Positions 34,655-46,600 of a stretch of 64,000 nucleotides of DNA are shown here, piece after piece (position 1 is the stretch's first letter; each line of letters begins with the position of its first letter). The DNA lies in the NCBI GenBank assembly GCA_050084515.1, contig CM114275.1, forward strand, positions 11,036,001-11,100,000. Direction: 5' to 3'. The stretch is from Blasia pusilla. Lineage: Eukaryota; Marchantiophyta; Marchantiopsida; Blasiales. Under the pieces are notes generated by a model that was not told where the DNA came from, did not search any database, and saw nothing but the letters and a program-made list of their open reading frames with translations. The position numbers and the translations under genes were made by a program.

Positions 34655-34800
34655 GCCGGTGTTTGCGTTGGCTTGTTGCCATTTTCTTTTCGCATTCTTT
34701 TATGCATTTTTTGACTCCTCTTTTGAGTTGTTATTACCTTTCTTTGTTCTCTTTTGAGGTTTATTTTATAATAAAGTGGATATATAACTAAGGCCACTAG

Positions 34801-35600
34801 TTAGCATGCCTTTGTGAAACACAAAAATGATTTTTTATTTATCTTATTATCATTTTTATATACACTTTTTATAATTGAATATGATAATAATTATTATTTG
34901 TATCATAAAATTCTTTTTTTTCCATTTAATTTCATTTTTCTACCCATCTTATAACTTCTAAGATTTTGTTTGGACCCATTTACCCATGTTGCTATTTTGT
35001 CCTATTATCTTACTATTTTTTCTTATCTTGCATATGAATTCGCCCACTATAATATAGATTTGCAATATTTTCTCTAAGAATATGTTTATGTGAAATTTAT
35101 TTTATCCTACTTTTAGAATTTGTGCCATACTCGCTTTAGGTCTTCGTTATCATTAAAAAAAATCGAGTTTACAATTATTTCAACAATAAATCATGTCAAT
35201 TTCTTGTGCATCACTCTCTTTCTTGTGTCCCATCATTAAATGTTGGGACCCGTCGACTGAATCAAGCCGGCTCGGGTGGAATGGAAATTACCCAAGCGCG
35301 AATGCATGTGTTTAATAGCCAAAAGTAATCCTTGGCCATCCTTCACTTGACCTATGGATGATGTTGGTGTAATGATATGGGTTGAGTTTGGAGAGCCCAT
35401 GTGCATAGCTCTAACCCTAGTGCTAGCCGGACAAGGAGGTTGGAGGCGGGTTTGGGTGGGCGTTTCGCTGCATCTAGTGAAGTGCGGCCTTATTGGAAAC
35501 CTCATGCATTCCAAGAAACCATGCGACCATTGTTAAAAAAGAACACAAGCACTTTCATTAAATGGAAGGGATGCAAGATCTAGCACGACATGTTTCTTAG
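34801..35600. other. AT-rich spacer, no gene recognised
   Basis: Very AT-rich to about 35,220, then mixed composition. No domain is seen in the short frames at 35,236-35,583. The final 60-100 bp grade into the second non-LTR element fragment. Confidence 0.45.
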
Positions 35601-35660
35601 GGCATTGAATTTTCTTACCTTTGGAAGTTATTCTTAATTCATTGAAGTATATTCTTGATA
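35601..35660 (+). mobile_element. Non-LTR retrotransposon copy 2, part left of the MULE
   Basis: attgaagtatattcttgata followed by gcttttcgg matches copy 1 at 33,910-33,940 (ttgaagtatattctcgacagctttgcgg). The sequence resumes at 47,885 with the next bases of the same element, so the MULE split this copy. Confidence 0.75.
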
Positions 35661-35669
35661 GCTTTTCGG
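35661..35669. repeat. 9-bp target site duplication, left
   Basis: gcttttcgg, repeated exactly at 47,876-47,884 on the other side of the 12.2-kb insertion. Nine bp is the usual duplication length of Mutator-like elements. Confidence 0.85.
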
Positions 35670-35735
35670 GGGGGGCTGGTATTCTGGCAGGAGAGAGTAA
35701 GAGAGGAGAGGAAGAGAGGAAGAGAGGAGAGTCTC
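35670..35735 (+). repeat. Left terminal region / inverted repeat of the MULE
   Basis: Begins ggggggctggtattctggca, then about 35 bp of purine-rich sequence matching (inverted) the right end with one 3-bp gap. The low complexity of the match weakens it as a TIR, but the same terminus is conserved in the copy at 8,514. Confidence 0.6.
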
Positions 35736-36349
35736 TCTTAAAAAAAAAGGGGCCAAATCCGCCTCCTCTCTTCAAAACTTTTTGACAGATTTGAAATTTT
35801 CGTTTGCTTTCAAATTCAGGAAACCTTTAGAAGAGAGTAGGGAGTGGTCCACATTTGGCCCTAAAAAAAACCTCCTTTTTCTTGGGGGCGAAAAAAAAGT
35901 AGACATCATAAGACCGCTACAAACTTTTTTCCATCACTCTCCATGTGAGCCTAAGTTTCTTAACATTACCTGTCTTGGTCTACAAAAAGCAGTGCCCATG
36001 GGTATTTTTGTTGGAGGACCACCCGGATGCCAACCTCTCTTTTTGCAGGGATTGTTGTCTGCATCATGGCCTCCCCTGAATTGCCCATAACCAACTTTCT
36101 GTTGGTTCTGAATGGTGTCTGCTCAAGACCAACTTTGTGAAATGTGAACACATGAGAGGATAATTGAACCAAAAGATTGTTAGCTGTCTGGAGTAAAGAG
36201 GAACTCATGTCCCTTCATTCAGACCCTAAAGCTGAGAAACCGAGAAGCTGCACCCCTCCCAACCCGTAAGAAAGCTCACCATAAGAAAGGAAAGATTTTT
36301 AGAAGTGATTTTCTTCCACCCTACACCCACGAAAATCTAACAGGTTGGG

Positions 36350-37430
36350 AATCCGAAATGGCAATCCGACAGGTAGTAGGAATCCTGCACATCTTAGACA
36401 AGAAAAGAAGCCTACAACTGGTTTGACAAATGTAGGGGAACGAGCCATAAGTTAAGTAGCCCGCCACAATGCGTCAAAAGTCCCATCACTCAAGTAGCCA
36501 ACCTGTTGGAATCCGACAGCTTGCGTGGAAATGGTTAAAAAATTGCAGTGGGCAAAAAGCAAAAATTTGCAACCCGTCGGAATCATACGGGTTGCAAAAT
36601 TGTAATTCAGAGTAGCTAAAAGAACACAATCCACAAGTCCAAAAAAATATTCCAGCAAACTTTTACAAACATCATTATTGGTTGAAAAAATCTCGTCCTT
36701 TATTACCTCGGAAATGTATATTTGACCTAGTCTATGATTTCTTCAGCCTCGTCATCTACAAATTTACTCTTAACTCTCCTCGGTGACAATACCCAAGGAA
36801 TGTCCTGGGATACAAGTGGCTCCTCTGGCTGATTGTAGACGGGGATCGAAAATGTTGGCGAATTCGAGAGCCTTGGCCCCCCCCTAGGTACGCCATAACG
36901 GTCCCATGTAACCTGATTTGAGTCCCGCCGCCTTCCTCGGCAGTATACCTTGTACGCTCTGCAATGTGACACCCATCCAGTATCAATATGTGCTCCGTCC
37001 TTGGTAATACCACTATGGCAATCGCACAGGTAGTAGGAATCCAACACGTCTGAGAGAAGAAAAGAAGCCTACGCCTGCCTTTACGAGTTGAGGGGAAGGT
37101 GCCAAGGGAAGAAGCCCGCCAGACTGCCTCTTAAGTTGGACCAACAGGGAAAGAGTCCGATCAGGCAACCTGTCGGAATCCGACACGTTGCTTGGAAGTG
37201 GTAAAAAGGTGCTGTCGTCAAAAAGTGAAAACTTGCAAGCAGGAGAAATCCGAAGGTTTGCAAAATAGAAGTCCGCGGAGTTCATAGACGATCATATTCG
37301 AAAAGACAAAAAATGTTCAGCAAACTTTTACAAGCACCACCATCGTTCGAAAAAATCATCTCCTTTATTACATCCGAAAAAAGCTCGGAACTGTACATTT
37401 GATCTATTCTATGAAATCTTTTGCCTCATC
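36350..37430. repeat. Tandem duplication inside the MULE, 3' of the methyltransferase gene
   Basis: Two diverged copies of about 410 bp (36,350-36,760 and 37,010-37,430) share aggtagtaggaatcc, agaaaagaagccta, the palindrome, and a tccagcaaacttttacaa-like stretch ending in similar cctcgtcatc / cctcatcatc words. This is downstream of the stop codon at 37,490 on the minus strand. Confidence 0.65.
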
Positions 37431-38099
37431 ATCAAATAGCTCCCTACTCCAAAGGCTGTAGTCAAGCTGAGTCCTTGAGTTCTTTGAACTCACTCGTCAT
37501 CGTCCGAGAGCTCTTGCAAAATTACTTTCGGCCTTGCCCTCCCGATTTTCGGAATCGTTGGAAGTGACGATGGAGTCACTACCAATGGTGGGTCTGGAAC
37601 CGGAGCTCTCGGCTTTGGTGGAGAGTTGTATGCCCCAACGAGCCTTTCGTATTCTGCCTTTGCCTCCTTGCAAAGGTCAAACAGTTCCTGCCTTCCCTCG
37701 AGGCAGAGAATGTTCCTGCCACTCTGCCAGGCGCCTTTGATACTTGCCCCTGAAAGTCCCACTAAGTCGAACACCAAGTCACCCGACCTTGAGCAGAGCT
37801 TGATGAGCGTTTGCATCAGGGCTGAAGACTTTTCCCTTCCTCCCAGAAGTGGGGTACCGTCTTGCATGTAAATTCCCGGGGGGGAATTGTATAAACTATC
37901 TAAGATGTATCCATCTGAGCATGGATCCACAAGATCCTGGATCTTGAACACCTGGAAATTGTGCTCGGGCCGAACAAAGCAGTAAACGTAGGAGTGGTCC
38001 ATCTGTAAAGAAGCACGTTGGAAACAATGTCAGCAACTTGGCATAATGTGCAACATGTCACCAAAGAAGGCTTGACCCTAGAGAACCTTTTTCAATTAC

Positions 38100-38445
38100 T
38101 AACTTTGGAGCAACCTATCGAAGTCCGACGGGTTGTTTTGTCCCTGACCAACCCGTTGGAAGGCGACGGGTTGGTCAAGGGACGGGTTGGCTGGCCTAGA
38201 GCAGCCTATGCTTGGCTGAGAGCAACCCGTCGCTTTCCGATAGGTTGTAGCTTTCCAGAAACACAAGGAAAAACCAAAAGCAACTGCAACCCGTCTGGTT
38301 CCGACAGGTTGTAGGTACACCACGGTTTTCCCTGTGTTTCTGGGAAAGATTCAACCTGTCGGAAACCGACGGGTTGCTCTTAGCCGAGCATGGGCTGCTC
38401 TAAGCGAGCAACTCGTCGCCTTCCGACGGGTTGCTCACGGAAAAA
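38100..38445. repeat. Palindromes in the last intron of the methyltransferase gene
   Basis: Six imperfect palindromes (starting near 38,109, 38,150, 38,223, 38,283, 38,351 and 38,405) with arms CAACCCGTC / GACGGGTTG and variable centres. They fill most of the 509-bp intron. Confidence 0.85.
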
Positions 38446-40584
38446 AACATCGGAGATATACTATCTGAAATTCACATGCATTGAGATTATACTACAGGAA
38501 TTGAGCCTTACCCGAATCTAACTCGTTGCGGATCGGAGTGGGTACTCATTTTTTATGATCCACGATTGCGCCGTCCTCCACTTTAGCGACCTCTTGACGC
38601 ATTGGAGGTTGAAGAGCTCGTCCTCGCTCCCTCCAGTCAACACTAAGAAGCAGCCCCTGTCACTCAGAAAGGCGTCTGCAAAGGAGAACAATAGCGCGAT
38701 TTGGTCATAAGAGAGCGGCACATTCCACTCAAGTACCCCGTCCGACGGATTCTTGCCCCACAGTTGCAACCCCGAGGGCAGATCAGTGATCAAGAGATCC
38801 ACCGCAACCTCTTCGACCACTCCATTCACCGTCCAGGCAGCGTGCCCGTTTTGTTGGAGATTCCATCCAGCGTTGTCAATTTATCAATGGCTAGTGTCGA
38901 CGCTTGAGAACTAAAGCTTTTCAGCTCATCCAGTAAAAGAGTGAACTGAAGGAGGACGCTTGTTCGGGTTGTTGTTTGTCTATGTCTTCCCAAGGATGAT
39001 GGACTGTATTCTCCTTGGGACAACCTTGGCACCTCTCGCTTCCGCTTCTTCCAAGTCTGCGGACGGCTTGTCGGGGTCTCTATGACCTCAGACTCTGGTG
39101 GGGTTTTTTTCGCCGAGGACCTGGTCCGACCCTCTCTCCCCGCTCGCCCGGACGATTCCGCCTCTGGCCTTGAATCTTCAGCCTCTCTTTGGGAAGACTC
39201 GGCCTCAGAATTTTTTCCTCCCCTCGCCTTGCCTTTGAGACCCGCTGTGGATTTGTCTTTGGCTGTGCGGACCTTGGAAGCCAACTCAGCTATCTCGTGG
39301 GCTTGCTCTTCCGCATCTTCTCCGAAGAAGTCTTCAGGCTGCACAAAATTGGGGATGTCATCTTGTCTTGAGGCCACTGCATCATGAAGCACTCGTAAAT
39401 CCTTATCGATGATGTCTTCAAGGTCGTTGAAGTCAAGCCAAATGGAGCAATTCTCCACCTCCCAATCGGACATGTGCTGCCCCATCTCCATGTCGTACAT
39501 GGAGAATGTCTCTCCATCAGGCGGCGAAGCCCACAATTTCAAGGCTGTCGGTAATTTTCCCCAGGTACGTGCATTCTTACACTGGACGAGGTACCTAAAG
39601 ACCATCCGTTGGGCAGCTTTTACTCGAACTGAATCGGCCGTCTGCTCCTGTAGATCTCGCTTCTTCTTTGCTTGATCCCGTTTGTTCCCCTCGATTTCTT
39701 TGTCAAGCTCTACCTAAGGGAGGACTCAAACCTTGAACATTGTCTTGAATCATGGGTTTTTGATTGGCTTGCCCCGGATGTCGTCGAGCCAAACCTCAAA
39801 ATCTACAGAACTTTCCAGGTTTGCTTCATCCGGAATGGGCTATAATCTTTTGAGCTCCGCTTGCAGGCCCAAAGACGGACTTCCGATAACCGCAACGCGT
39901 CCCAGAACGACCATTCGCGTAGCCGGTGGGAGATCACTGGATCGGACACACCCAGAGGATGGTGTGCCGCCCTCTTCTGGGCCTCTGTGCCCTCGAGACT
40001 GATTTTCATCGGTCCGATCCTCCTAAACTCCCTTATGCCGGACAACGCAAACCGATGCAGGCAATCCAGGGACACTTTCTCCCCAATCCGACCTTGCAGA
40101 TCTTCATCCCTTTTCCACTGGCGCTTGATAATCGCCTTCAGCTCCTTGTAAAACTCCGGACCAAGTTCGGGGTTGAGAATGCTGATGTATCGCTGCATCT
40201 TGCTCGCCGTGTATTTTGTGGCTGGAGATACTGCAGCTTGGATGAATTTCGTGCGCTCAGACCCAGATACTTTCTCCCTCCGCTCCAGCTCCAGTGCAGT
40301 GCTCTTCTTCGCGGCCTATTTCTTCGACCAGCAAAGGATGGTTACGGCTGCATCTTGGGAAATAAACTTATTTGCCCAAGTTTTCTTCTTTATCTGTGCA
40401 CCCTTTGCAAGCATCTGATTTACCAGGGCATCGCCTAAGAACCCCTTGTACTCTGTCGGGTGCGTTGTAAGCACCTTATTCACCCGATCGCAGTCATGGA
40501 TCCAGTGGTGGGTGACATTCCCCTCCGATACAATCCTGCACATCCAAACTCAACCCGTCAGAAAATTTGTAAGTAACATGGGTT

Positions 40585-41135
40585 CTTGCAACCTGTCGGA
40601 CTCCAACGAGTCGTCACAGCTCAAGGTCGGATTCTAGCAACGAGCTAAATGATGCAACCCGTCGGAGTCTGACGGATTGCATTCACATTTGTGAATGCCT
40701 AGTTTCAACCCGTCGGACTCCGACGGGTTGTCAGATATTCCGTATCAAACGTGAACATAGCAACCCGTCGGAGTCCGACAGGTTGCGCAATTGAATGGAA
40801 ACTTAGAATTTGACGCGAAAATTTGCTAAATCAACTTCCGAAGACAACCCGTCGGACTCCGACGAGTTGCTTTCGGCCAAAAACATTAAAAAAACCTCCA
40901 AACAGTTTCGAGTCAAGCGAACCGTCGACGCTGACGGGTTGCTTTGGGCCAAAAACATACTAAACCTGTGGTCAGTCGAACAACTCGTCGGAGTCCGACG
41001 AGTTGCTTTCTTCAAAAAACATCCTGAAAAGGCGGCGAGTCGAGCAACCCGTCGGAATCCGACGGGTTGCTTTGGGCCAAAAACTTACTAAACCTGTGGT
41101 CAGTCGAACAACTCGTCGGAGTCCGACGAGTTGCT
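40585..41135. repeat. Palindrome cluster in the internal intron of the methyltransferase gene
   Basis: Nine palindromes (near 40,590, 40,654, 40,703, 40,759, 40,843, 40,919, 40,979, 41,042 and 41,107). Most are near-perfect and have the centre GGANTCC with N = A, G or C. The last four are spaced about 60-65 bp with a shared ctttgggccaaaaac spacer, which points to tandem duplication. Confidence 0.9.
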
Positions 41136-42669
41136 TTCGGCAAAAAATAACCTAACCCATTCATCAATCCAAGGAGTTGGGCCGCTCCTTTGCAAACTTG
41201 GTCCACGCCATGAACCTGTGATTTCCATCCCAGATGAAGAAATACAGATTCCTCATCCAGCTGAATTCCATGCCCTCTACTTGGCTTCTAAAATCCTGGT
41301 CTCTCATCCTCCAGAATGTGTCAAGCTTATCCAAGTCCTCCTCCGTAACCAGGGCTTGGGTTCCATGCTCATCGTAAGGCTGAACATAGAAGGCGGAAAG
41401 CTGTCGACGTAGGATGTTGTCGCCGCCGATTGTTTAAGCTTCGCGATGTCCTCGTCGGACTAAATTTCGCGGACGTATTCCATTGTCCGCAATCGGCAGA
41501 GTGGAATCCTCGGGGCGTTGTGGCCCTCCATCAGTGCCATCTGCTTTACCACCTGTTAGAACCGGGACAAGATCAATAAGCTACACTGAATTCCCAATGA
41601 ATTGCAATTCACATAATTCAAAAAAACCCAGATCCTCTCTTACCCGCTCAAAAATTGGGTCGGTTTCTTGACCAGCCAACTTGTCTGAGACGGCAGCTGG
41701 CAAATCGACTGGGAACTCGTCGATCCGATAGAGGTCGATGTCTTCCGCCGGGCTTGGAGACGAGAATGACCGCTCTCTGGCTTCTTCGGCAATGTCCACC
41801 ATCTCCACGCTGGCAGTCCTCATGACCTCATTGTCCGTGATTTGAACTTCTGGCGTTTCCGCTACGTTGATTGTGTCCCCGGACTTCGTCGGGGATATTT
41901 CCCGCATCTCAACACTTTTGGTTGGATGGGCAGGGCTGTCGTCAATGGCTATTGCTTTTTCCCTCCTCGCTTTAGCCAATTCTGCTCTCCTCACCCACGC
42001 GTCCAGACGCTTCTTTTCTCTCTTTTCATCGGCGATCCTTTTCTTCAAGGCCTGCGACGTCTCAGCCTCTGTGTTCTGTCTATCGAGCGCCTCTTGAACA
42101 CGTCTCGCAAGAAGCTCTTGGTTGTGCATCTCCGCATCCCTTTCCCGCTCCTCGATTTCCTGCTGCCTCGATTTCCTGAGGCCCTGGAGATGCTGACGCA
42201 TGAGTCCTAATGGACTTCGGAGTGAAGCTCCCAGACTTGTTTGCTTGAGATTTTTTCCTCGTCATTTTTCCTGGAAATGCCTCCACCTATGTCCACGATG
42301 AATCGCTTGATGTCTGATGTCGAGATGAGTCGCCTTGATGGGTAGCTCGAATCGTCTCGCGATCGTTCGCCGAACCGTCGCTCGTTCGGTCGAACCGTCT
42401 CGCCTCGCTCGTCGAACCGCCTCGCCTCGCTGGTCGAACCGTCTCGCTCTCGTTCCCTCGTATTGACTCGCGATGACTCGCTGGGTGAAACACCCCTTGG
42501 TATCTGATCAGCTGCTGCGCGAGAGCGAGAGGAATGGAGATCGCGAAATGCGAAACCGGAAATGAGCGATTTCTGCCCTATTTATACTTTTCTAGCCGTT
42601 GGGCTGACCGTTGGGTCCCGTCGTCCTTTCGACGGCGACGTGCCGGCCGTTACGGAAGTCCGGACGTGA

Positions 42670-43305
42670 AAAATGGCAACCCGTCGGAGTCCGACAAGTT
42701 GCGTGCCTCCGCCGTCCTAGGAAGATAACGCGAGGTGCGTGAGCAACTCGTCAGAGACCGACGGGTTGAGCGCCTCCGCCGTCTTCGGACAAGAACGTGA
42801 GGTACCCGCGCAACCCGTCGGAGACCGACAGGTTGCACGCCTCCGCCGTCTTCGGACAAGAACGGGGCGTACCCGCGCAACCCGTCGAAGACCGACATGT
42901 TGCGCGCCTCCGGCGTCTTTGGACAAGAACGGGACGTACCCGCGCAATCCATCGGAGACCGTTGGGTTGCACACTTCCCTCGTCAAGGGTTAACAACGCG
43001 AGCTTCCCGCGAAACTCATCGGAGTCCGACAGGTTGCACGTTTCCTTCATGTAAGCGAAACAAGGCGAGGCCCTTGCGCAACCCGTCGGAGGGCGACGGG
43101 TTGCACGCCTTGCCGTCTTTGGGCAAATAGGTGCCGCACCCACGCAACTCCTCGGGAACAGACGGTTTGCACGCCTCCGGCATCTTTGGGCAAGAAGGAG
43201 CGGTATCCGAGCAACTCTTCGGAGAGCGGAGGGTTGCCGCCTTTGACCATGTTTGCGTTTGAAGGTAAGGCGGCGTGCAACCCGTCCGGCCGACGGGTTG
43301 CAGCT
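42670..43305. repeat. Array of ten palindromes, about 67-bp period, between the divergent MULE genes
   Basis: Palindromes start near 42,677, 42,742, 42,808, 42,876, 42,943, 43,010, 43,077, 43,143, 43,210 and 43,277. Spacers are related to each other (gcctccgccgtcttcgga and variants), so this is a tandem repeat whose unit contains one palindrome. It lies between the 5' ends of the methyltransferase gene (minus, 42,286) and the transposase gene (plus, 43,603). That is the expected place for shared control elements or transposase binding sites. Confidence 0.9.
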
Positions 43306-43602
43306 TCGCTTAGCAGGTTAATTGTTGAGTTACCAAGACTCAAGCGGACGGGTTCCAACAAAATGAAGTGTGCTTTGCAACCCACGTCTCTACTTCCCAA
43401 ACCGGTAACACATTGCAATGCACTGAATGAATCGTACCCATTGATCCATTGTGTCGACAATGTCACCTACCGAACTTCATCTTGTCGGTAGAAAATTTGT
43501 CGAGGAGTATCTGTTTTCCTATTCACTATAAATTAAAAATTCTCATTCTGATTCTGATTCTCTTTCTCATTCTCACCCTTCTCTCGTACAAAATTTCTGG
43601 GA

Positions 43603-46600
43603 ATGGATAATTATGTGAACCTCACTTGTGGCGTCTATCCATGGCCCTTCCTCAATCGGGAAATCATTCGACCGCAAGCTCGTGAGTCTTTCATAGCAAT
43701 GGATGAAAATTTTTCTCTCTGTTCGATTTCTTCTCCAAATTGGAACCATCTTTGTATCCAAAGATGTTAGGATGGACGGTATGGAGGACATAATAGGTGA
43801 GATACCAGCCAAAGGATCGCAGATCGTAAAGTATGGAATCTCCTACCTCTAGCAAATGGTCAATATAGAGTTTACGGCCCGCTTTTCGAATTTGTCTGTT
43901 TCCCAAGTAGACGGTGGAGAATTTCCTAGTGCTCCGAGCTCTACGCTTGCAACTCCTAGCCCAAGACATCCAGCTTTGACTCCAACTTCACACGCCAGAT
44001 CAATGTTGTTCTTTCAAGAGATTCCGAATGTTATCAACCTCGGTGGATCTGCTTGACACCAATCGGGCCCTCTGTCCGCCTACTGCCGTTCTCTTGCGAG
44101 TATCAAGCAATAGTTTGCTTTCGTCTCTGGCCTTGAAAATGTTCAGCACATTCTTGTCGCATTTAGCCGCCGCCCATGTACGATGGTAATTGCATTTTTG
44201 AGTTGCCTCCACTTGTCGCTCTCCCGCTCAAAAGAAAGACGGAGGACGCTCAAGGGTATGGACAAAAAGTCGATTGTCATCGATGGTGGAGGCTTCAACC
44301 GACTAGTACTTCAATTCCAGATGGTTCTGATTGTCTCCCGCCGCCAATGCGTGGGAGCCTTGGAGTGTAGAAGTCCAAGATGCCCAGATCTAGAGCTAAC
44401 GGGTGAGTCAATACGCACAATTCCCCAAGAATGCAGAAACTCCAAACGAGGTCGGTGCCACCATACCGTTGGGAGGCCATCGATGTCCTTATTGTCAGGC
44501 ATCGCCCTTCTGTGTTGGAGCGTGTCCTGCATACATATTTTTCATTGTCCACGACTTGGGCTCCACGCCGAGTACACAAGGTGGGCAATTTTATGTTGGC
44601 TCCCACACTCATCCCGTGACCGATGCAATTCAGAGACACATCAAGGAGGATGTGGCAAAGAAAGTTGCCGAGGTCTACGAAACTCTTCGGTTCAAAGCCC
44701 GAGTGATCAAGCTCACAACGGCATCACAAATTTGTGAACAATTTCTTGGAATTTCGACATGGGCGAGATCACGGCGGGTGAGGAGAAATTTTGGGAAATC
44801 TCGATTTCGCTGATCCTCGAATGCGTCCGAATTTGTGCCTCAAATACGAGTTTCGATGGAAAGACGGCCGAAATGGATGCCATCGCCGAATCAAGGCCAA
44901 CTCTAGATTTCCATTCATTCAGAGATGGCGTTCATGGGCCAAGGAGGCGAGGGATCCAGGGCCTATGTCTTCAAAATGTCAACCATGTGTCCGTCGAGTG
45001 GCCTCGATCTTATAGATCGAATGAGGGTTGGGGAAGATCTTTACGGAGTTGGGTAAGCTTTGATATTTGCTGAGTCTTTGAACTAATGGTTGACGATGGG
45101 TGCTCATGTTTATGACCATGTGGAGAAGGGACTCAAAACTATATTTGTCTGTGAAGTAAAGGCGTAAGACGTTGGCGTTTGAAGATGTGTGTTACTCTTA
45201 TTGGAGGTGGTGAAGGAAAACAAAGGCCACCTCCGGAAATTTATGGGTTCATGGCGGACAATGCACAACCTAGGTGGATTGCTATCCGGGAAGTGTTCTG
45301 GGGTGGAGAGGTTCAACCGAGAGGGAAAGGTCGGATGCTTTCCATTGGCAACAACCTCAGTGACCCGGTACACCAAATCTTGCATCAAGGAGAATAAGAG
45401 GACAGAGCATGTCACTCTACTCCAACGCCGCAAGGACATCAAAACCTTGAAGCAGCCATGGAATGCCAGGAAGAACTTCATGGGTGGTGGAGGAAGCATG
45501 CGATTGAGGGAAGTACAAAGAGTTGTGCTCTTGGTTGAGTTGGTGGATCAGACGTATGAGACAATGGGAAACTTCATGCGCGGTGAGTTCACTATTTTGT
45601 CTTGTCAAGCTCACACTGAGAATTTTTTGTAAAGTTGCAGCTCAAGTTGAGAAGCGTGGGAACTATAGGGATTTCAAACCAAAAAAACCAAGCAAAGTTG
45701 TTGGATGCGACGGGTTGCCCGAGTGTGCAACCCGACGGAAACCGGCGGTTGCATCCAAAATTTGGTGCAACCCGAGTGTGCAACCCGACGAAAACCGACG
45801 GATCGCAGAGTCGTTCATGGGATGCCTCGGCCTTGCAACCCGTCTGAATCCGACAGGTTGGAGTAGGTGGGTTTAGGGTTGCAACACGCCGAGACCGAAG
45901 GGTCGCAGAGTCGTTCATGGGATTCTCGCCTTGCAACCCGCCTGGTTCCGAGCCGGGTAGCTTATGTCTTTGATCGCTGAGTTATTTTCGTTCCCTTCTA
46001 ACATTGCCGCTGCACGGGATTGAACATTCATGAAAATGCCCTCCGCCCCAACACAAGTGGAGCAGAAAGTGTTCATTCCTCCCGAGGTCGTCACAAGCAT
46101 GCCAAAAATTTCACTTGTGTAGAGGCATGCCAACAAGACAGGCAAGAGCAATGCTATATCTGCAAAGATCCCATATCTTCCTCACAAAAGGCATAACAAA
46201 TGGAAGGGGGCCGTCGATCTATGAGCTCTATGTCGTGGCGGGTTGCAGAGATCTCGTGATGAAAAAATGTATGTGGAAGCCTTCAACCGGTGCGAGCCTG
46301 GAACTCCCTCGAGCAAGACGTACACATTGGTGGGGATATTCGTGGGCGGGTTTCAAGATGTCCCATATATATGGTGGTAGAGCAATTGAGCGAGACTCGT
46401 GGAGACCAGATAAGTATCTTGACTTTGCAGTGAAGAGGGAGCACGAGGAACGAATCCGTGATTGATTTGGATGAGGAAATTTTTCCGCCAGATATTCAGT
46501 GACCCCGGACCCGCCCCAAACCGTGATGCGCTTATTTCTCCAAAATCTGAATGTTTTATTTCAAAAGCCCTCCGTTGGGAAGTTCGCAAACATCCTGTCA

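Larger units (their letters stand above)
31830..34800 (+). mobile_element. Non-LTR retrotransposon with C-terminal restriction-like endonuclease, copy 1
   Basis: Plus-strand coding in several broken frames. An N-terminal region has RGRASIQQRLRRSLLLGQVG. The reverse transcriptase follows (32,413-33,200) and then a C-terminal endonuclease (33,934-34,350). The 3' UTR ends near tttataataaag at about 34,770, a plausible polyadenylation signal. There is no LTR, and gene order RT then endonuclease is that of R2-like and related LINEs that use a restriction-like nuclease instead of an AP endonuclease. The 5' limit is approximate. Confidence 0.75.
37490..42286 (-). pseudogene. ParB-like / beta-class N6-N4 DNA methyltransferase gene carried by the MULE
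   Basis: Minus-strand gene in about four exons. (1) 42,286-41,580 is a Lys/Glu-rich coiled coil (RQQEIEERERDAEMHNQEL) starting near MTRKKSQANKSG. (2) About 41,560-41,160 has RIPLCRLRTMEYVREI…SDEDIAKLK, then LYFFIWDGNHRFMAW, resembling the ParB/Srx (D/E)G-x-HR-x2-A motif. (3) 40,543-38,512 is a long linker with VEVL-type and acidic stretches, ending in VAVDLLITDLPSG (motif IV; DPPx-type with Pro changed to Leu) and an RGCFLVLTGG strand. (4) 38,002-37,490 starts MDHSYVYCFVRPEHNF and holds EKSSALMQTLIKLC, GDLVFDLVGLSGAS (SAM motif, FxGxG class) and an RNILCLEG acidic region. Motif IV before motif I is the beta class, as in CcrM and HinfI methyltransferases. Introns at 38,003-38,511 (GT-AG, phase 0) and about 40,550-41,155 are full of palindromes. 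Stops are mainly CAG/CGA transitions, with frameshifts near 38,827, 39,870, 41,390 and 42,200. ParB-methyltransferase fusions are known in bacteria and phages, so a prokaryotic origin is likely. Confidence 0.7.

Noticed and set aside
42670-43305. CRISPR-like look (palindromic repeats with regular spacing)
   Set aside because: The spacers are related to each other, so this is a tandem repeat with a palindrome in each unit. The context is a plant transposon with introns and no cas genes.
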